Positions 1-10,013 of a DNA stretch of 64,000 bases are shown in pieces. A model generated the notes under the pieces. The model searched no databases, was not told the origin of the DNA, and saw nothing but the letters and a program-made list of their open reading frames with translations. How positions within the stretch are numbered: position 1 is the first letter of the stretch; the number at the start of each line of letters is the position of its first letter. This DNA comes from Chaenocephalus aceratus (Eukaryota > Chordata > Actinopteri > Perciformes > Channichthyidae), in assembly GCA_023974075.1 (NCBI GenBank), contig JAMFTG010000182.1, positions 175,279 to 239,278 of the forward strand, in the 5' to 3' direction. Made by a program: the position numbers and the translations under genes.

Positions 1-759
1 CCTGCACGTCTATCGGAATCTGCCACAGAGAATGTCCAGGAGAGCCGAGACATCCATCCCTGCTTCTGTTGTCTCCCTCTCCTCCGTCCTGCATCATTTC
101 AGGGCCGAGCCACGGGGTCGAGGCCCGACTTTAGCCAGGGCCGCCGGCGGAATAAATCTTCTGTCTCTGAAGTGTTGGAAGCTGTGTAAATGCCAAACAC
201 ATCCGTCTGATGTGCTGGCTGAGGGGAGGGAGGGAGGGCTGGAGAAGAGGTGGATGCTGGGAGGTAGGGGGGGGTGTAGACGAATCATCCGCTGAAGCCG
301 GTCCCCTGTTACCCTTCGTAGCTGGCGGTTGCCAGGTGCAGATGTTGCTGTTTGCTCCCCGCCTCTGAACAGCAAGCCAGTTTTTTATTTTGTTGGGTTT
401 GTTTGGTTTGTGAACATCTCTGATCGACACAAACCACCAGGGGCTCGGCTCCTGTCAGCAGCTTAGTGAGCGGCACATCTCTCCGATTTTAACAAAGTCC
501 CCTCTGACCACCAAACGTGCTGTTTGGGGAGCTTTCTGTTGGGGGTTGTGGCTTTGCATTTTCCCTTTTTGTTTGTTTCTTTACCCAGTAGTGTACTTGC
601 CAGCTCACCCCAAAGTTTTATGTCAGAAATGTAAAGTACGATTCCCCAGCCCATAGAAACTGCTGGATGCTAACTTTGTGCACATTCAGCACACATTGCG
701 TTAGTTAGCATGATAGCCTGTGGATAGTTTAAAATGTCTTTGCTGATTTGGACAATCCT
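1..759. other. unique non-coding sequence
   Basis: I see no gene, RNA gene or repeat with recognisable ends here. Short open frames on both strands lack conserved motifs and overlap one another. It is probably intronic or intergenic. Confidence 0.5.
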
Positions 760-762
760 TTA

Positions 763-1673
763 AGGCCCTGTCACACTGTCCCGAAATTGACACCCGATGG
801 ACACACGATAAAGGAAATGTTCAAATTCGGCTGTGATCGTAGCAACATCGGGCCATGAGGGCATCTAAGCCATCGTATGACCGCTGGCGGAGTTTCTCAG
901 GCTCCGGCAGCAACTTCGTGAGCGGCAACTTCGTAAGGCACTCGTGAGGGCATCTTGTCAAATCGTGTCATCTTCGTGTTATCATCGGTGCATTCGCCCT
1001 CACTCTGATCGGGGCGAATGCCCGATGGCACCGAGGATAACAAGATGCCCTCACGATGGCCTTACGAAGGGCAAAATTGACACACGAATTCAACACGAAA
1101 ATGAACCTTCGCAAGGTCCTTCGGCAATTTTTTGGCATGCCAAAGATTTTGCACCGCTCACGAAGTTGCTGCCGGAGCCTGAGAAACTCCGCCGGCGGTC
1201 ATACGATGGCTTAGATGCCCTCACGAATGGCCCGATGTTGCTACGATCACAGCCGAATTTGAACATTTCCTTTATCGTGTGTCCATCGGGTTGTTTTATT
1301 GCACAACAAAATCATGTAAATATATTATGTAAATAACCCAATTTGTGTTCTGTGAAACTGAAAAGGATATAATATATTATTTTGAAGGACAGTTGACAGG
1401 AAATTGTTGTTGTTATGGAAACAACATTACGGAGAAAACGTAATATTTTCTACATAAAAAGACGGAGAAAGTAAAGAACAAAGTCTGAAGATATCAGTAC
1501 AGTATCATAGTACTGTAACATAATTGTTTTTGGTGCTTTCATTGCAGTTGTATGTCTTAAATGTAATGTAAATGTTGCCTTCGTGTGTGGTTCGGGGCCA
1601 TCTTCGTGCGAAATTCACAATTCCATATTCGTGTGTCCATCGGGTATCAATTCGGGACAGTGTGACAGGGCCT
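763..1673. mobile_element. non-autonomous foldback DNA transposon, TTA target duplication
   Basis: The 911-bp element begins AGGCCCTGTCACACTGTCCC and ends with the exact reverse complement of that sequence. It is flanked by TTA at 760-762 and 1674-1676. A 3-bp TWA-type duplication is typical of the PIF/Harbinger superfamily, so that is the likely mobilising family (inference). Inside lie two more inverted-repeat layers. About 779-930 pairs with about 1150-1292, and about 928-970 pairs with about 1025-1070, so most of the left two-thirds could fold into a long cruciform. An A/T-rich segment at 1300-1600 separates the right arm from the terminal TIR. No transposase is encoded; the 130-codon frame at 944-1336 reads through the palindrome and is spurious. 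Confidence 0.85.
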
Positions 1674-2412
1674 TTAGTGTTTCGAGGGGTTTTTAGGATG
1701 CCGAATCCATTTCTGACATGTTCAGAATCCAATATAGCTGTTCAAACCAGAAATGTGTAATCCCGGTGGGCCAATTCTCATCCATTTTGGGTCGATATTG
1801 AAGTTTTAGTGGACCATTTGGATTGGACAGATTGCTTATTTATTTGAAAACTAAAATGCCTTTTGTGCTCTCCATATCCAATGGTCGCAACACTACTCAT
1901 GGCCGTCACAGTGCTGGCATCTAGACTGCAGTGTAGATATTCAAAGGAGCTTGGGATGCTAAAAGACGTGGCCCTTTCTCACACTCGCAAACAGCAGCCA
2001 GTCTTTCACTTTCTCAGGTTTATTGTATTCGTGTCTTTGACTAAAACCAAGTGTAATAGCCCAACAGGGCAATCACACACTGCCCTAACACTTCCTCCAT
2101 GCATCCATCCATCTCGTCATTATAGCCTTTCCCCCCCGCCTGTTCTTACTGTTGTTTTGTTCCCCCTCTCCACCTGCCTCTGTCTCCCCTGTGCTGCTGT
2201 CTCTCTCTGTCTGAGCCCTGGATAGTATTCCTCGTTACGCTCCGCTGCAGTGCATGCTTCTTGTAAAAAGGATAAGCACCATGCTGTGCTCTTTGGATTT
2301 TATTTTTCCTCCTCGCCAGCTCCAGCCTTGTGAGGCCTCTTCTCCTGTGTCACGGCTATGCTGCTGCAACAACAAGGCCATGCAAGCGTCAAGGGAATAG
2401 ACCGAGCCAGTT

Positions 2413-2461
2413 GTTCCTCTCCATCACCTGGGGTTTAAACTGTCCAGTGATGGAGAGGAAC
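2413..2461. repeat. perfect 15-bp inverted repeat (hairpin)
   Basis: GTTCCTCTCCATCAC at 2413-2427 is the exact reverse complement of 2447-2461, with a 19-nt loop. It has no poly-T or TIR context. It could be a recent local inversion-duplication or a structured intronic RNA element. Confidence 0.7.
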
Positions 2462-2593
2462 TAGAAACTGTCATGTGTCCAGCTGCATGCTAACACCGGT
2501 CTCCCAGGGCGAGGTGCAGATTGGATCAATTGTCCTTTTATTGTAATTCCTACATGGATCAAAATGGGGAGAAACCGTGTGTTGAATGTCTTT

Positions 2594-2622
2594 CACTTGT
2601 TCACTAGAGGGGTGAACAAGTG
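2594..2622. repeat. perfect 11-bp hairpin
   Basis: CACTTGTTCAC at 2594-2604 pairs exactly with 2612-2622 across a 7-nt loop. Small and possibly fortuitous, though it lies only 130 bp from the larger hairpin. Confidence 0.55.
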
Positions 2623-3924
2623 GGAGGTGATTATAGGTTACGATGCTCCTCTAACAACCAACCACTATAGAAATGGCTGACAATTAATTTGTCTGGAATC
2701 TGCCGTCTGAAAGGGGAATGGATTGACAAGAAACCTAAGCCACTTTCTCTTCGTAATGCCCTGCACTCTGTAATGAAAGTCCTTTGACAAGCAGAAGCTC
2801 AGAAGGAGGGTTTCCAAACACTACGAAAGAAAAAACCATGTTCCCATATCCAGTGCGTGTGGATGCATTTTCTTATCAGTATTCAGCACCTACAATCTCC
2901 AGCAGCTTAACAAACAACATACAAACATATGTTGTGCTCTATTTCCCGTATTTATCTCATAAGAGACCGCACTTTCAACCACATGTTGACACACAGTACA
3001 ATTGTCCGGCCATTCTTGCATTTTCTCTGGACACTTTCAGTAGGCGTTCTTCTTTTGCTTTTACACTTATTTTCTTTATGCTCACAGACACGCTCTGTAC
3101 TGATAGAGGGCAAATAACTCAGAAAGTAGAACCCCCTCAGATTGAACGTTACTGTATGCATCCTGCAACAGGGTGTATGTAACGATGGTGCTCTCTCTTC
3201 AGGAATGCTTCAACAATTGGAGCTGAGGCATTTCATGTTGGTCTGCAGATAGACACCCAAATAGTCCCTCCGAAGGGCGTGAGCCACAATGTTTTACTCT
3301 TAGAGCTTCTGCCAGCAAGGACTCCTGCTGTATCCCTTGTCTTTCCAGAGGATGAATCACCGGGTGAGGAAGCCCCCCCCCCCCCTCCTCTGCTTTCCTC
3401 TCCTGAGAGATCTTGGCCACTGAGCCCTTGCACTGATTACTCTCGTTACTTAATTATACATTTGGACCCACCGCACTGGCAACAAAGGGGCCGCTGTGCC
3501 TCCATTGACCCAGCTCCCTCCTCATTGTGCCCGGCTCTGAAAGGGAGTCAAACTCAATAAAGAGGGTCCACTTAAATATGTTGCCACAGGGACTTAATTG
3601 ACAGATTGAAGGCAGTTTTTTCACCGGGGGCCCTCTCCCTTTCTATGAGGCTGTTCGCTTGAATTGCTCTTCCCTCATGCATCCTGCTGTGAGGTCCAGT
3701 GGGACCGGCCTGCAGCTCCAGAGCTCCCGTTTCCTCGACTTCACTGTCTATTGTCTCCGGGGAGAGGGTGAGCAGCCAAGAGCATTCAGCGACAAATCAA
3801 TGTGGGAAACGGAAGCATGTGGGTTGGGTTTAAGTTAAGAATGTGGTTATGTTTACCAAGGAATTAAAGTTCAAGTATCTCAACTGACTGAGGATAGCAT
3901 GTGTGTTATCGTCTGATGTAAACC

Positions 3925-4136
3925 CAGTGGTGGAAGAAGTACTCAGATTGTATACAGTACTTAAGTGACATTAGCTGTACTAACATGTATTTATATATGT
4001 GTATAATGTATATTTAGTTGTTAACTTGTATTCTGAATAGTTGGGAATCTGTAAAGTATCTTGAGCTGTCAGATAAGTGGAGTTGACTAAGAAGTTAAAT
4101 ATTGCCTTGCAAAATGAAGTGGAGTACAAAGTAGTT
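3925..4136 (+). mobile_element. hAT-like MITE fragment (CAGTGGTGGAAGAAGTAC family)
   Basis: The start CAGTGGTGGAAGAAGTACTC and later phrases about AAGTATCTTGAGCTGTCAGATAA and GTGGAGTACAAAGTAG match a fish MITE consensus I recognise. The right TIR is not identifiable, so this is a diverged or truncated copy. Related copies are at 24321-25697, 62645-62766 and 63715-63850. Confidence 0.6.
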
Positions 4137-4362
4137 CATTTTAATTGTATTATATATTTCCTATTTTGAGTTTTTTTTTTTGCAGTATTGTCAGGACTGG
4201 CAAAAAAAGGAAGTCGGCCATTTTGAATTTTATTTTTCCATTTATGCGCAAAACTTTTCCTTCGGTTACCATCCGATTAGATTCATATTTACTACTATTG
4301 TTCAACAATCAAAACAGTTTGCCATCTTTTGGTCAAAGAATAATTACCTAAACAGAATAGAG

Positions 4363-4913
4363 CAGGTCAAACTCAAATACACAGTGCGTGGGCCAAGATA
4401 AAAAAATGGGTACTCGTCGAGGGCCGGACTGCTTCAATGTTTATCGCAGAACTATTGAAATGAACTTATTGCACATATTAAATCTGGAACTAACAAAGCT
4501 TAAATTATTGCCTCTAAAAACAACATTAAATAATCCGTTGCATTCATTTCTTATGGCTATAACTGCAGCTTCATTTCTTATGAGTACATTTTCCCACAGG
4601 CCACAACAGCTTCAAAAAAACTATTTCCCTCAAAGAACAAACCGCCCTGTTGTCGAGAGAGAAAGTGCAGAAGAACATCCATTAAACTCAGTGTGCTGCT
4701 CTGTGATGCTAGCTCAGACACTTGGCATCTCATCTCGGGTGCAAGGTCATCAATGTTTGGGCTCAGGCTCTGAGCGGAGGAGACCCTCAGGATGGAGGGA
4801 AGGTGCAATATACCGGGGCCAGATCTAATAGGAATTAGAAATTATCCTGCGGGCCGAAATTAAATCCACCAAGGGCCTGATTTGGCCCCCGGGCCTTGAG
4901 TTTGACACATGTG
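4363..4913. mobile_element. non-autonomous hAT element with 8-bp target duplication
   Basis: The 551-bp element is bounded by GAATAGAG at 4355-4362 and 4914-4921, the 8-bp duplication expected of hAT transposases. The right end read on the minus strand starts CACATGTGTCAAACTCAAGG; the left end CAGGTCAAACTCAA is a shortened version. This is the same TIR family as the element at 20157-20560. The 146-codon frame at 4388-4828 inside has no transposase motif that I can recognise. Confidence 0.85.
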
Positions 4914-4921
4914 GAATAGAG

Positions 4922-5842
4922 TATAAACAAACGTTGTTTCTTGAATTCACTTTTATTTGTATCAAACATTTTCAGGATGTCTGTCCCCCTATTTCACTCG
5001 TTGTTTGTGATTTTCTTAATCCTCTCAACATAGTTTTTACATAGTTGTAAACTCAACCTAGCTTTGAAAAACGTGTGTAGCTTGTGAGGCTGAACCTAAG
5101 TTGTGTAGTGAGTGTCTCAGTCAGTCCAATATTGTTTTTCGGCTCAAAAAGCAGAAGTGAAAGGCTGTAATGTGTGTATCTGCAGTATATCACTCATCTG
5201 TCTGTCAAGGACTTGTTCCCTCTTTGTGTAAAGCATGCATAGTTTCTGAAGACATTTGAGCTTGATCACAGTGTTTGAATGACTTGTGAAATGTTGAAAA
5301 CTCATTTCCCTTTCTGACTGAATAGAAGGTAATGTGGCTTTGACCATGCGATACAACTCTCACCTCAGAGTATAAACTATCTTGGTGTTTACTTTCTTTA
5401 TCTCTGTCGATGTTTTACTTAAAAATGCATTTAAAATACCAAACTTAATAAGCACTGCGCTTGAGCATTCAGACAAACTAAACCCTGTCTGTGTCCTTGA
5501 GATATAATCGTCCAATTTCAAAGAACTCTTAAAAGGCGAAACTGCAGTTGAATGAAAAGTCTTTGAACGGGCTCTTCATAAAAGAACCCAGTGTGTCGTT
5601 GTATGTGTTGTTCATCTTTTGTGAAGTTACAGCGTTGAATTAGACACAGAGGATGGCGTTCTGTGCTGAAAAACTCTCAGCCTCTCTCCTGTCCCTCTTC
5701 ATCCTCTGCCGTGTGCACTGCAAGCTGTCAGGGAACGAGAGGTTGAGCACAGAAATAACATCTGCAGTGATGATAGGCTACTGGGGGGGAGCCGAATGAA
5801 TAATTCCTTATATTTCCTGTGTCTGTCTCTTTTCTGTTACAG
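4922..5842. other. non-coding sequence upstream of candidate microexon
   Basis: No repeat ends were recognised. The last roughly 30 bases (5813-5842) are pyrimidine-rich and end in CTGTTACAG, forming the branch/acceptor region for the exon that follows. Confidence 0.5.
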
Positions 5843-5872
5843 TGTGACAGCGAGATTGACATTGACGACAAG
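5843..5872 (+). CDS. candidate 30-nt in-frame microexon
   Basis: A pyrimidine tract ending TTTTCTGTTACAG precedes the segment. The donor AAG/GTAAGA follows it and matches the consensus perfectly. The exon is 30 nt, divisible by three, so inclusion would keep the frame. In phase 0 it reads CDSEIDIDDK, a strongly acidic decapeptide; phase 1 is also open but less protein-like; phase 2 has an immediate TGA. I do not recognise the host gene. If real, this window is largely the intron of a large gene, and short symmetric exons of this type are commonly alternatively spliced in neural genes. The alternative is a chance pair of splice-like sites; the quality of both sites argues against that but does not exclude it. 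Confidence 0.5.
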
Positions 5873-6372
5873 GTAAGACTGCTTTTCCCTCTGTTCGTTC
5901 ACCCACCACATGAAGTGGCTGAGAGTTGTGAATAACAAATCCGAGCTCTCGACTAAAGAAGGCAAACAGTCAAAGTGTGTTGTTGGCAAAAAGAAAGAAA
6001 GATGAGGTGCAAAAGACACTCTTGTCGGGCCAAACACTGTTGATCATTTGCGTCTTCCGGAGCGAGGAAGTGACAAAGAAAGTGCAGCAAAGGAAGAAGC
6101 TGTTTTATGTATTAGTTTGCTGTTTTGAGGTGTAAAAACACAAAGCATTGACTATGTTTGGAGCACAGTATGTCTAAATGTGTCTAAATACGCCCTATCC
6201 CAGATCTTATGCTTCCTAAGTTGGAGTTTTCTAAATGAATGGATGTTATGACCTCGATCTGCCTTTTCCTAAATGGTTTTCTATATCCTGCGGGATACAG
6301 TCATTTTAAAGGCTGTGTCCATGAATAGGTGTAACATAGGTGTAACATGGGTCTATTAACAATTTAATATGG

Positions 6373-8175
6373 GTATGGGTCTAGTAACAGTGTAACATGG
6401 GTTTATCATTGGTATAACATTGGTGTAATGTTGTGTAATACGGGTGTATTTTGGGTGTAATAACAGTTTATATGGAGTTAAAGGTCACCTATCATGCTAT
6501 TTATAGGTATCAGATATATACAAATATTTAAGAAACATGTCTATGAAGTGTTTTGCTCAAAATACCAAACAGATCTCCCATTCTCATAATCTCTCTATTT
6601 CACTTCCTGTTTCAAAAGTGCTGATTTGGGTATAAAGCTTTAAAAATAAAAAAGGAGGGTCTGAGCTCATGCGGGACCCGGCAGCTACCGTCTAAACTAA
6701 ATGCTGCCGTGATGAAACGCCATATCATGGATCATCAAGGATCTGAAACAGTCTGGAGCTCAAAGGCTTTCTCTCTTGCCGGTTATACCACAAGGTGAGT
6801 TCCTTTCTACTTCCTGCTTCTTCACACACATGCTCTCCAGCACAGGTTAGCTCTGAGTGTTAGCGATGCTAATGTAAACACCGACCATATTACGTCCAAA
6901 ACAGTCGGGCATTGTTTCTGATAGCAACGTTTCTGATTGGCCGTGGGTCCACATTTCAGATATTATGTCATATCGGACGCAAATCTGGATCAGCTCCGTT
7001 GTTCCCCGTTTTTAGAGATTTGGGTACGGAGGAAAAAGAGAGGGTTTTATTTTCTGACGCTGCGTGAGTTCCCCGACCACCGGGGACACATATTTATGAA
7101 TAAAATACATCAAAAAGTGCATTTTGCATCATAGGTCCCCTTTAATGTGAAAAACAGGCACAGATCATTTCCTATGTGTATGTGCTTTACCGTTTAAGGG
7201 TTAATCTACTGGATAGTAACGTAAAAAGATTTTGTGCTGTTTGAACAATTATTTTAGTTCAACATTTTGGAAACAGACAGCTTTTTTGAACAAATTAACC
7301 TTATCAAAGAAGGTGACTGAAAATAGTAGCTGCTAACTTGTTCAGTTTCCATTTTTTCCATTGGGTGTTTAACATTTAACTGAAATGCAGACAGAAAAGT
7401 CTCAAATATAAACATGGAAAACTAAAACTGGAACTAGCATTTTCAACCAATCTTAGCCATGTTGTCATCCAGTATTTTCACAATTTGACAGATGTGGCCT
7501 TATCAGTTTCTCTTGTGTGTATTTGTTCATGGCAGACTTGGAGGTGGTTGTCTGATGGCAGTATGGGTCTAGTAACAGTGTAACATCGGTATATTATTGG
7601 TGTAACATGGGTGTAATATGTTGTAATACGGGTGTATACTGTATACAGTTTAATATGGAGTTAATGTAGAAAAGAGGCCACCAATAATGCTTTACCGTTT
7701 AAGGGTTAATCTACTGGATAGTAATGTAAGAACATGCAAGTTAAACATTTTGGAAACAGACAGTAACCTTATCAAAGAAGGTGAGTCAAAATAGTAGCTG
7801 CTAACTTCAATTTTTTTTCCATTGTTTTTTTTGCGTTTAACTGAAACGTCTTGATTTCCCTTCAAAAGTCTAAAATATAAACATGAAAAATCAAAACTGG
7901 AAGTAGCATTTTCAGCTAACTTGGTGTGCTTGATAAAACTCATTTTAGCCGTGATGTCATCCAGTATTTTCAAATATTTTCCATTGGGTGTTTAACTGAA
8001 ATGCAGACAGAAAAGCCTCAAATATAAACATGGGAGAAAAAAAACTGGAACTCGCATTTTCAACTAATCTCAGCCGTGATGTCATCCAGTATTTTCACAA
8101 TTTGACAGATGTGGCCTTATCAGTTTCTCTTGTGTGTATTTGTTCATGGCAGACTTGGTTGGTTGTCTGATGGCA
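6373..8175. repeat. diverged tandem duplication (two copies plus internal re-duplication)
   Basis: Copy A is 6373-7560 and copy B is 7561-8175. Both begin GTATGGGTCTAGTAACAGTG and end GGTTGTCTGATGGCA. Shared stretches include one containing CTTTACCGTTTAAGGGTTAA and one containing CACAATTTGACAGATGTGGC. Copy A is longer because a TTAA MITE sits inside it (6482-7141). Copy B carries an extra internal duplication (about 7838-7975 against 7976-8100). The left part of each copy is a GTGTAAYATGGGT-like simple-sequence patch. Confidence 0.85.
6482..7141. mobile_element. TTAA-target MITE inserted in copy A of the duplication
   Basis: The 660-bp element has ends AGGTCACCTATCATGC and, on the minus strand, AGGGGACCTATGATGC, with TTAA at 6478-6481 and 7142-7145. 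The paralogous copy B has a single TTAA at 7661-7664 in the same flanking sequence, which is an internal empty-site control. The TTAA target suggests mobilisation by a piggyBac-like transposase (inference), although the termini are not the classic CCC type. No transposase is encoded. The element includes patches resembling gene-proximal sequence around 6660-6800. Confidence 0.85.
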
Positions 8176-9525
8176 GCCACCTGGTTACAAGATGAAATGC
8201 CTTCGGGGAACCTCACGCCTTCTAATTCCTCCACAGTTTAGCAATTACTCCCTGGTAAATGAATGAGATGGCATGCCTAATCTCCTGTAAGCCTAGCTCC
8301 CAGTTCTGTGGAAATGTCTGCGGCTCTCCCTATAAATAATACATTGATAGTAGGCCCAATTTGCATTAACTGTAGCCTGGCAAGTCAATAGGCTTTTATC
8401 TCTTCATTGAAGCGAGAGGCAACCGAGGGCGCTAGCTAGTTGACACAACAGAGAGACGCAGCAGCCTGTCAGTCAACATACGGCTGCCTGGCATCGCTGT
8501 GGGGGGGCAGAGAGGGAAGTAAGGTAGGGGGGAAGCTCTCAGTGTTTCCTTTGCAGGGTTTGTTTTCCTTCATGCTCTACCAGTGACTTGAGACTTGTAA
8601 CGTTGCTATATGGTGTCACACATTTTGACATCTAATAAAAGTTTGATACTATGATACTAAACAACACTACCAAAAGGAAAAGAAGAGACAAAACAAGCAT
8701 TGTTGAGGCGTTTTTTATAGAAACTCAGCAGTGTTGTTATGTTGTTTGTGAGCCGTCAGCCGCTGTCTGCTCCATATTTGGCTTTCGGTACCATTTATAA
8801 TAGCCAGTTTTGGTGAATTATCCGACATTCTGCCAAGCTTTCAGCCGTCAGATTGATTGTCAGATTCTGATTGTCAGATTCTGATTGTCAAATTTTGTAC
8901 CAATTACTACTCGGTCCACTGTCAAGAGTCACACTAGTTTGGCCTTGTCAGACATTTTCTTCTCATCCACTGTTTATCAGTATTTCATAAAGTCATACAG
9001 CATTACAACCATTACTGCTTAATACAAATTAATACTGAAGGCAATCTATGAAAATGACTGTTTTACTAAAGTCTTTACACTGTGAGAATAACACTGGGTT
9101 GACTGTGTGAAGAAAAACATGCTACCTAAAACATTAATGTCAATGATAATATCAAATTATTGCTCATAGAAAAGCAACATAACCCAAAATAGCTGTTCTG
9201 AATTGCTGCTAGCCTACATTAGCTTTGCATCAGTAGCAGCATGTGACGAAAAAGTTATATTAGAAGAAATACTTACATGGACAATGAGTGTAAAATCAAA
9301 GCAGACTTTAGAAAACCTCTTATCTTAACTCCATTAACTGCATTTTGTTGTGAAGGGCAATAACAAACCTTTCATTACATAACATAACAACACATTAACA
9401 TTGTCTAGTATTGTTATAGTCTTGTTTTATGACATAAAATACATCAGTAAATACGAATCCCCGAAGCTTTTATGTATCATTAAAACGGTGGTTGCTGACA
9501 AGTGAGACTGCTAAACGTCATCACA
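8176..9525. other. unique non-coding sequence
   Basis: No exon was recognised. It holds a short triplication of GATTGTCAGATTCT at about 8850-8895 and a T/G-rich tract. The remainder is A/T-rich and unremarkable. Confidence 0.5.
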
Positions 9526-9602
9526 ACGACAATAGTCCGCTGTTAGCTGTGGTCGCATGCAGCCATGTGACCACCGCTAAGCTAACAGCGGACTATTGTC
9601 GT
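9526..9602. repeat. 77-nt hairpin with perfect 23-bp stem
   Basis: The 23 bases at 9526-9548 (core AATAGTCCGCTGTTAGCT) are the exact reverse complement of 9580-9602. After a 5-nt bulge on the right arm, GTGGTC (9549-9554) pairs with GACCAC (9569-9574). The length and stem resemble a pre-miRNA, but perfect arms are also typical of a young palindromic MITE. I cannot decide from sequence alone. Confidence 0.75.
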
Positions 9603-9802
9603 AGTAATGTAGTTACCATAGCTTTTTACTGGTGCCGACTGCAATTATCCTGTATGAGATGTGATAGTATCTGTGTGTTGGCCACAGATCTTATTTCCTG
9701 CAATATTTCCAAATCAAATTAGGAAATAGTATTGCTTTTTGTCAAGGGACCCCGTGCCATGATATCTTCCGGGTAGGCCTACAAAAATACGTCATCTCTG
9801 CA

Positions 9803-10005
9803 CAGTGGCGGTTCTAGACCAATTTGACTGGGGGGGCCACTGGGGGGCCAGTTATTTTTCTGAGGGGGGCACAATAAATGCAAGACGAAAAAGAGAACTA
9901 GACGGTATGAAGTAATTGCGCATAAGAAAACAATGCAATAGAGGGGTCAGAGGTCAGTGTTAGGGGGGCACTGGCCCCCCTGGTTCCCCCCTAGAACCGC
10001 CCCTG
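9803..10005. mobile_element. hAT MITE (CAGTGGCGGTTCTAG family)
   Basis: The 203-bp element starts CAGTGGCGGTTCTAGACC and ends CTAGAACCGCCCCTG. It is flanked by the perfect 8-bp duplication TCTCTGCA at 9795-9802 and 10006-10013. The interior is G/C-skewed, with GGGGGGCCA-type runs at both ends. A broken end of the same family lies inside the L1 at about 14776-14813. Confidence 0.9.
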
Positions 10006-10013
10006 TCTCTGCA

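Larger units (their letters stand above)
1677..3924. other. unique non-coding sequence with two hairpins
   Basis: No convincing exon is seen. The stretch holds the two short hairpins listed separately (2413-2461, 2594-2622), a pyrimidine-rich patch around 2100-2220 and a poly-C run at about 3367-3380. Open frames here have no motif support. Confidence 0.5.

Noticed and set aside
944..1336. 130-codon frame
   Set aside because: Lies inside the palindromic foldback element and has no transposase motif.
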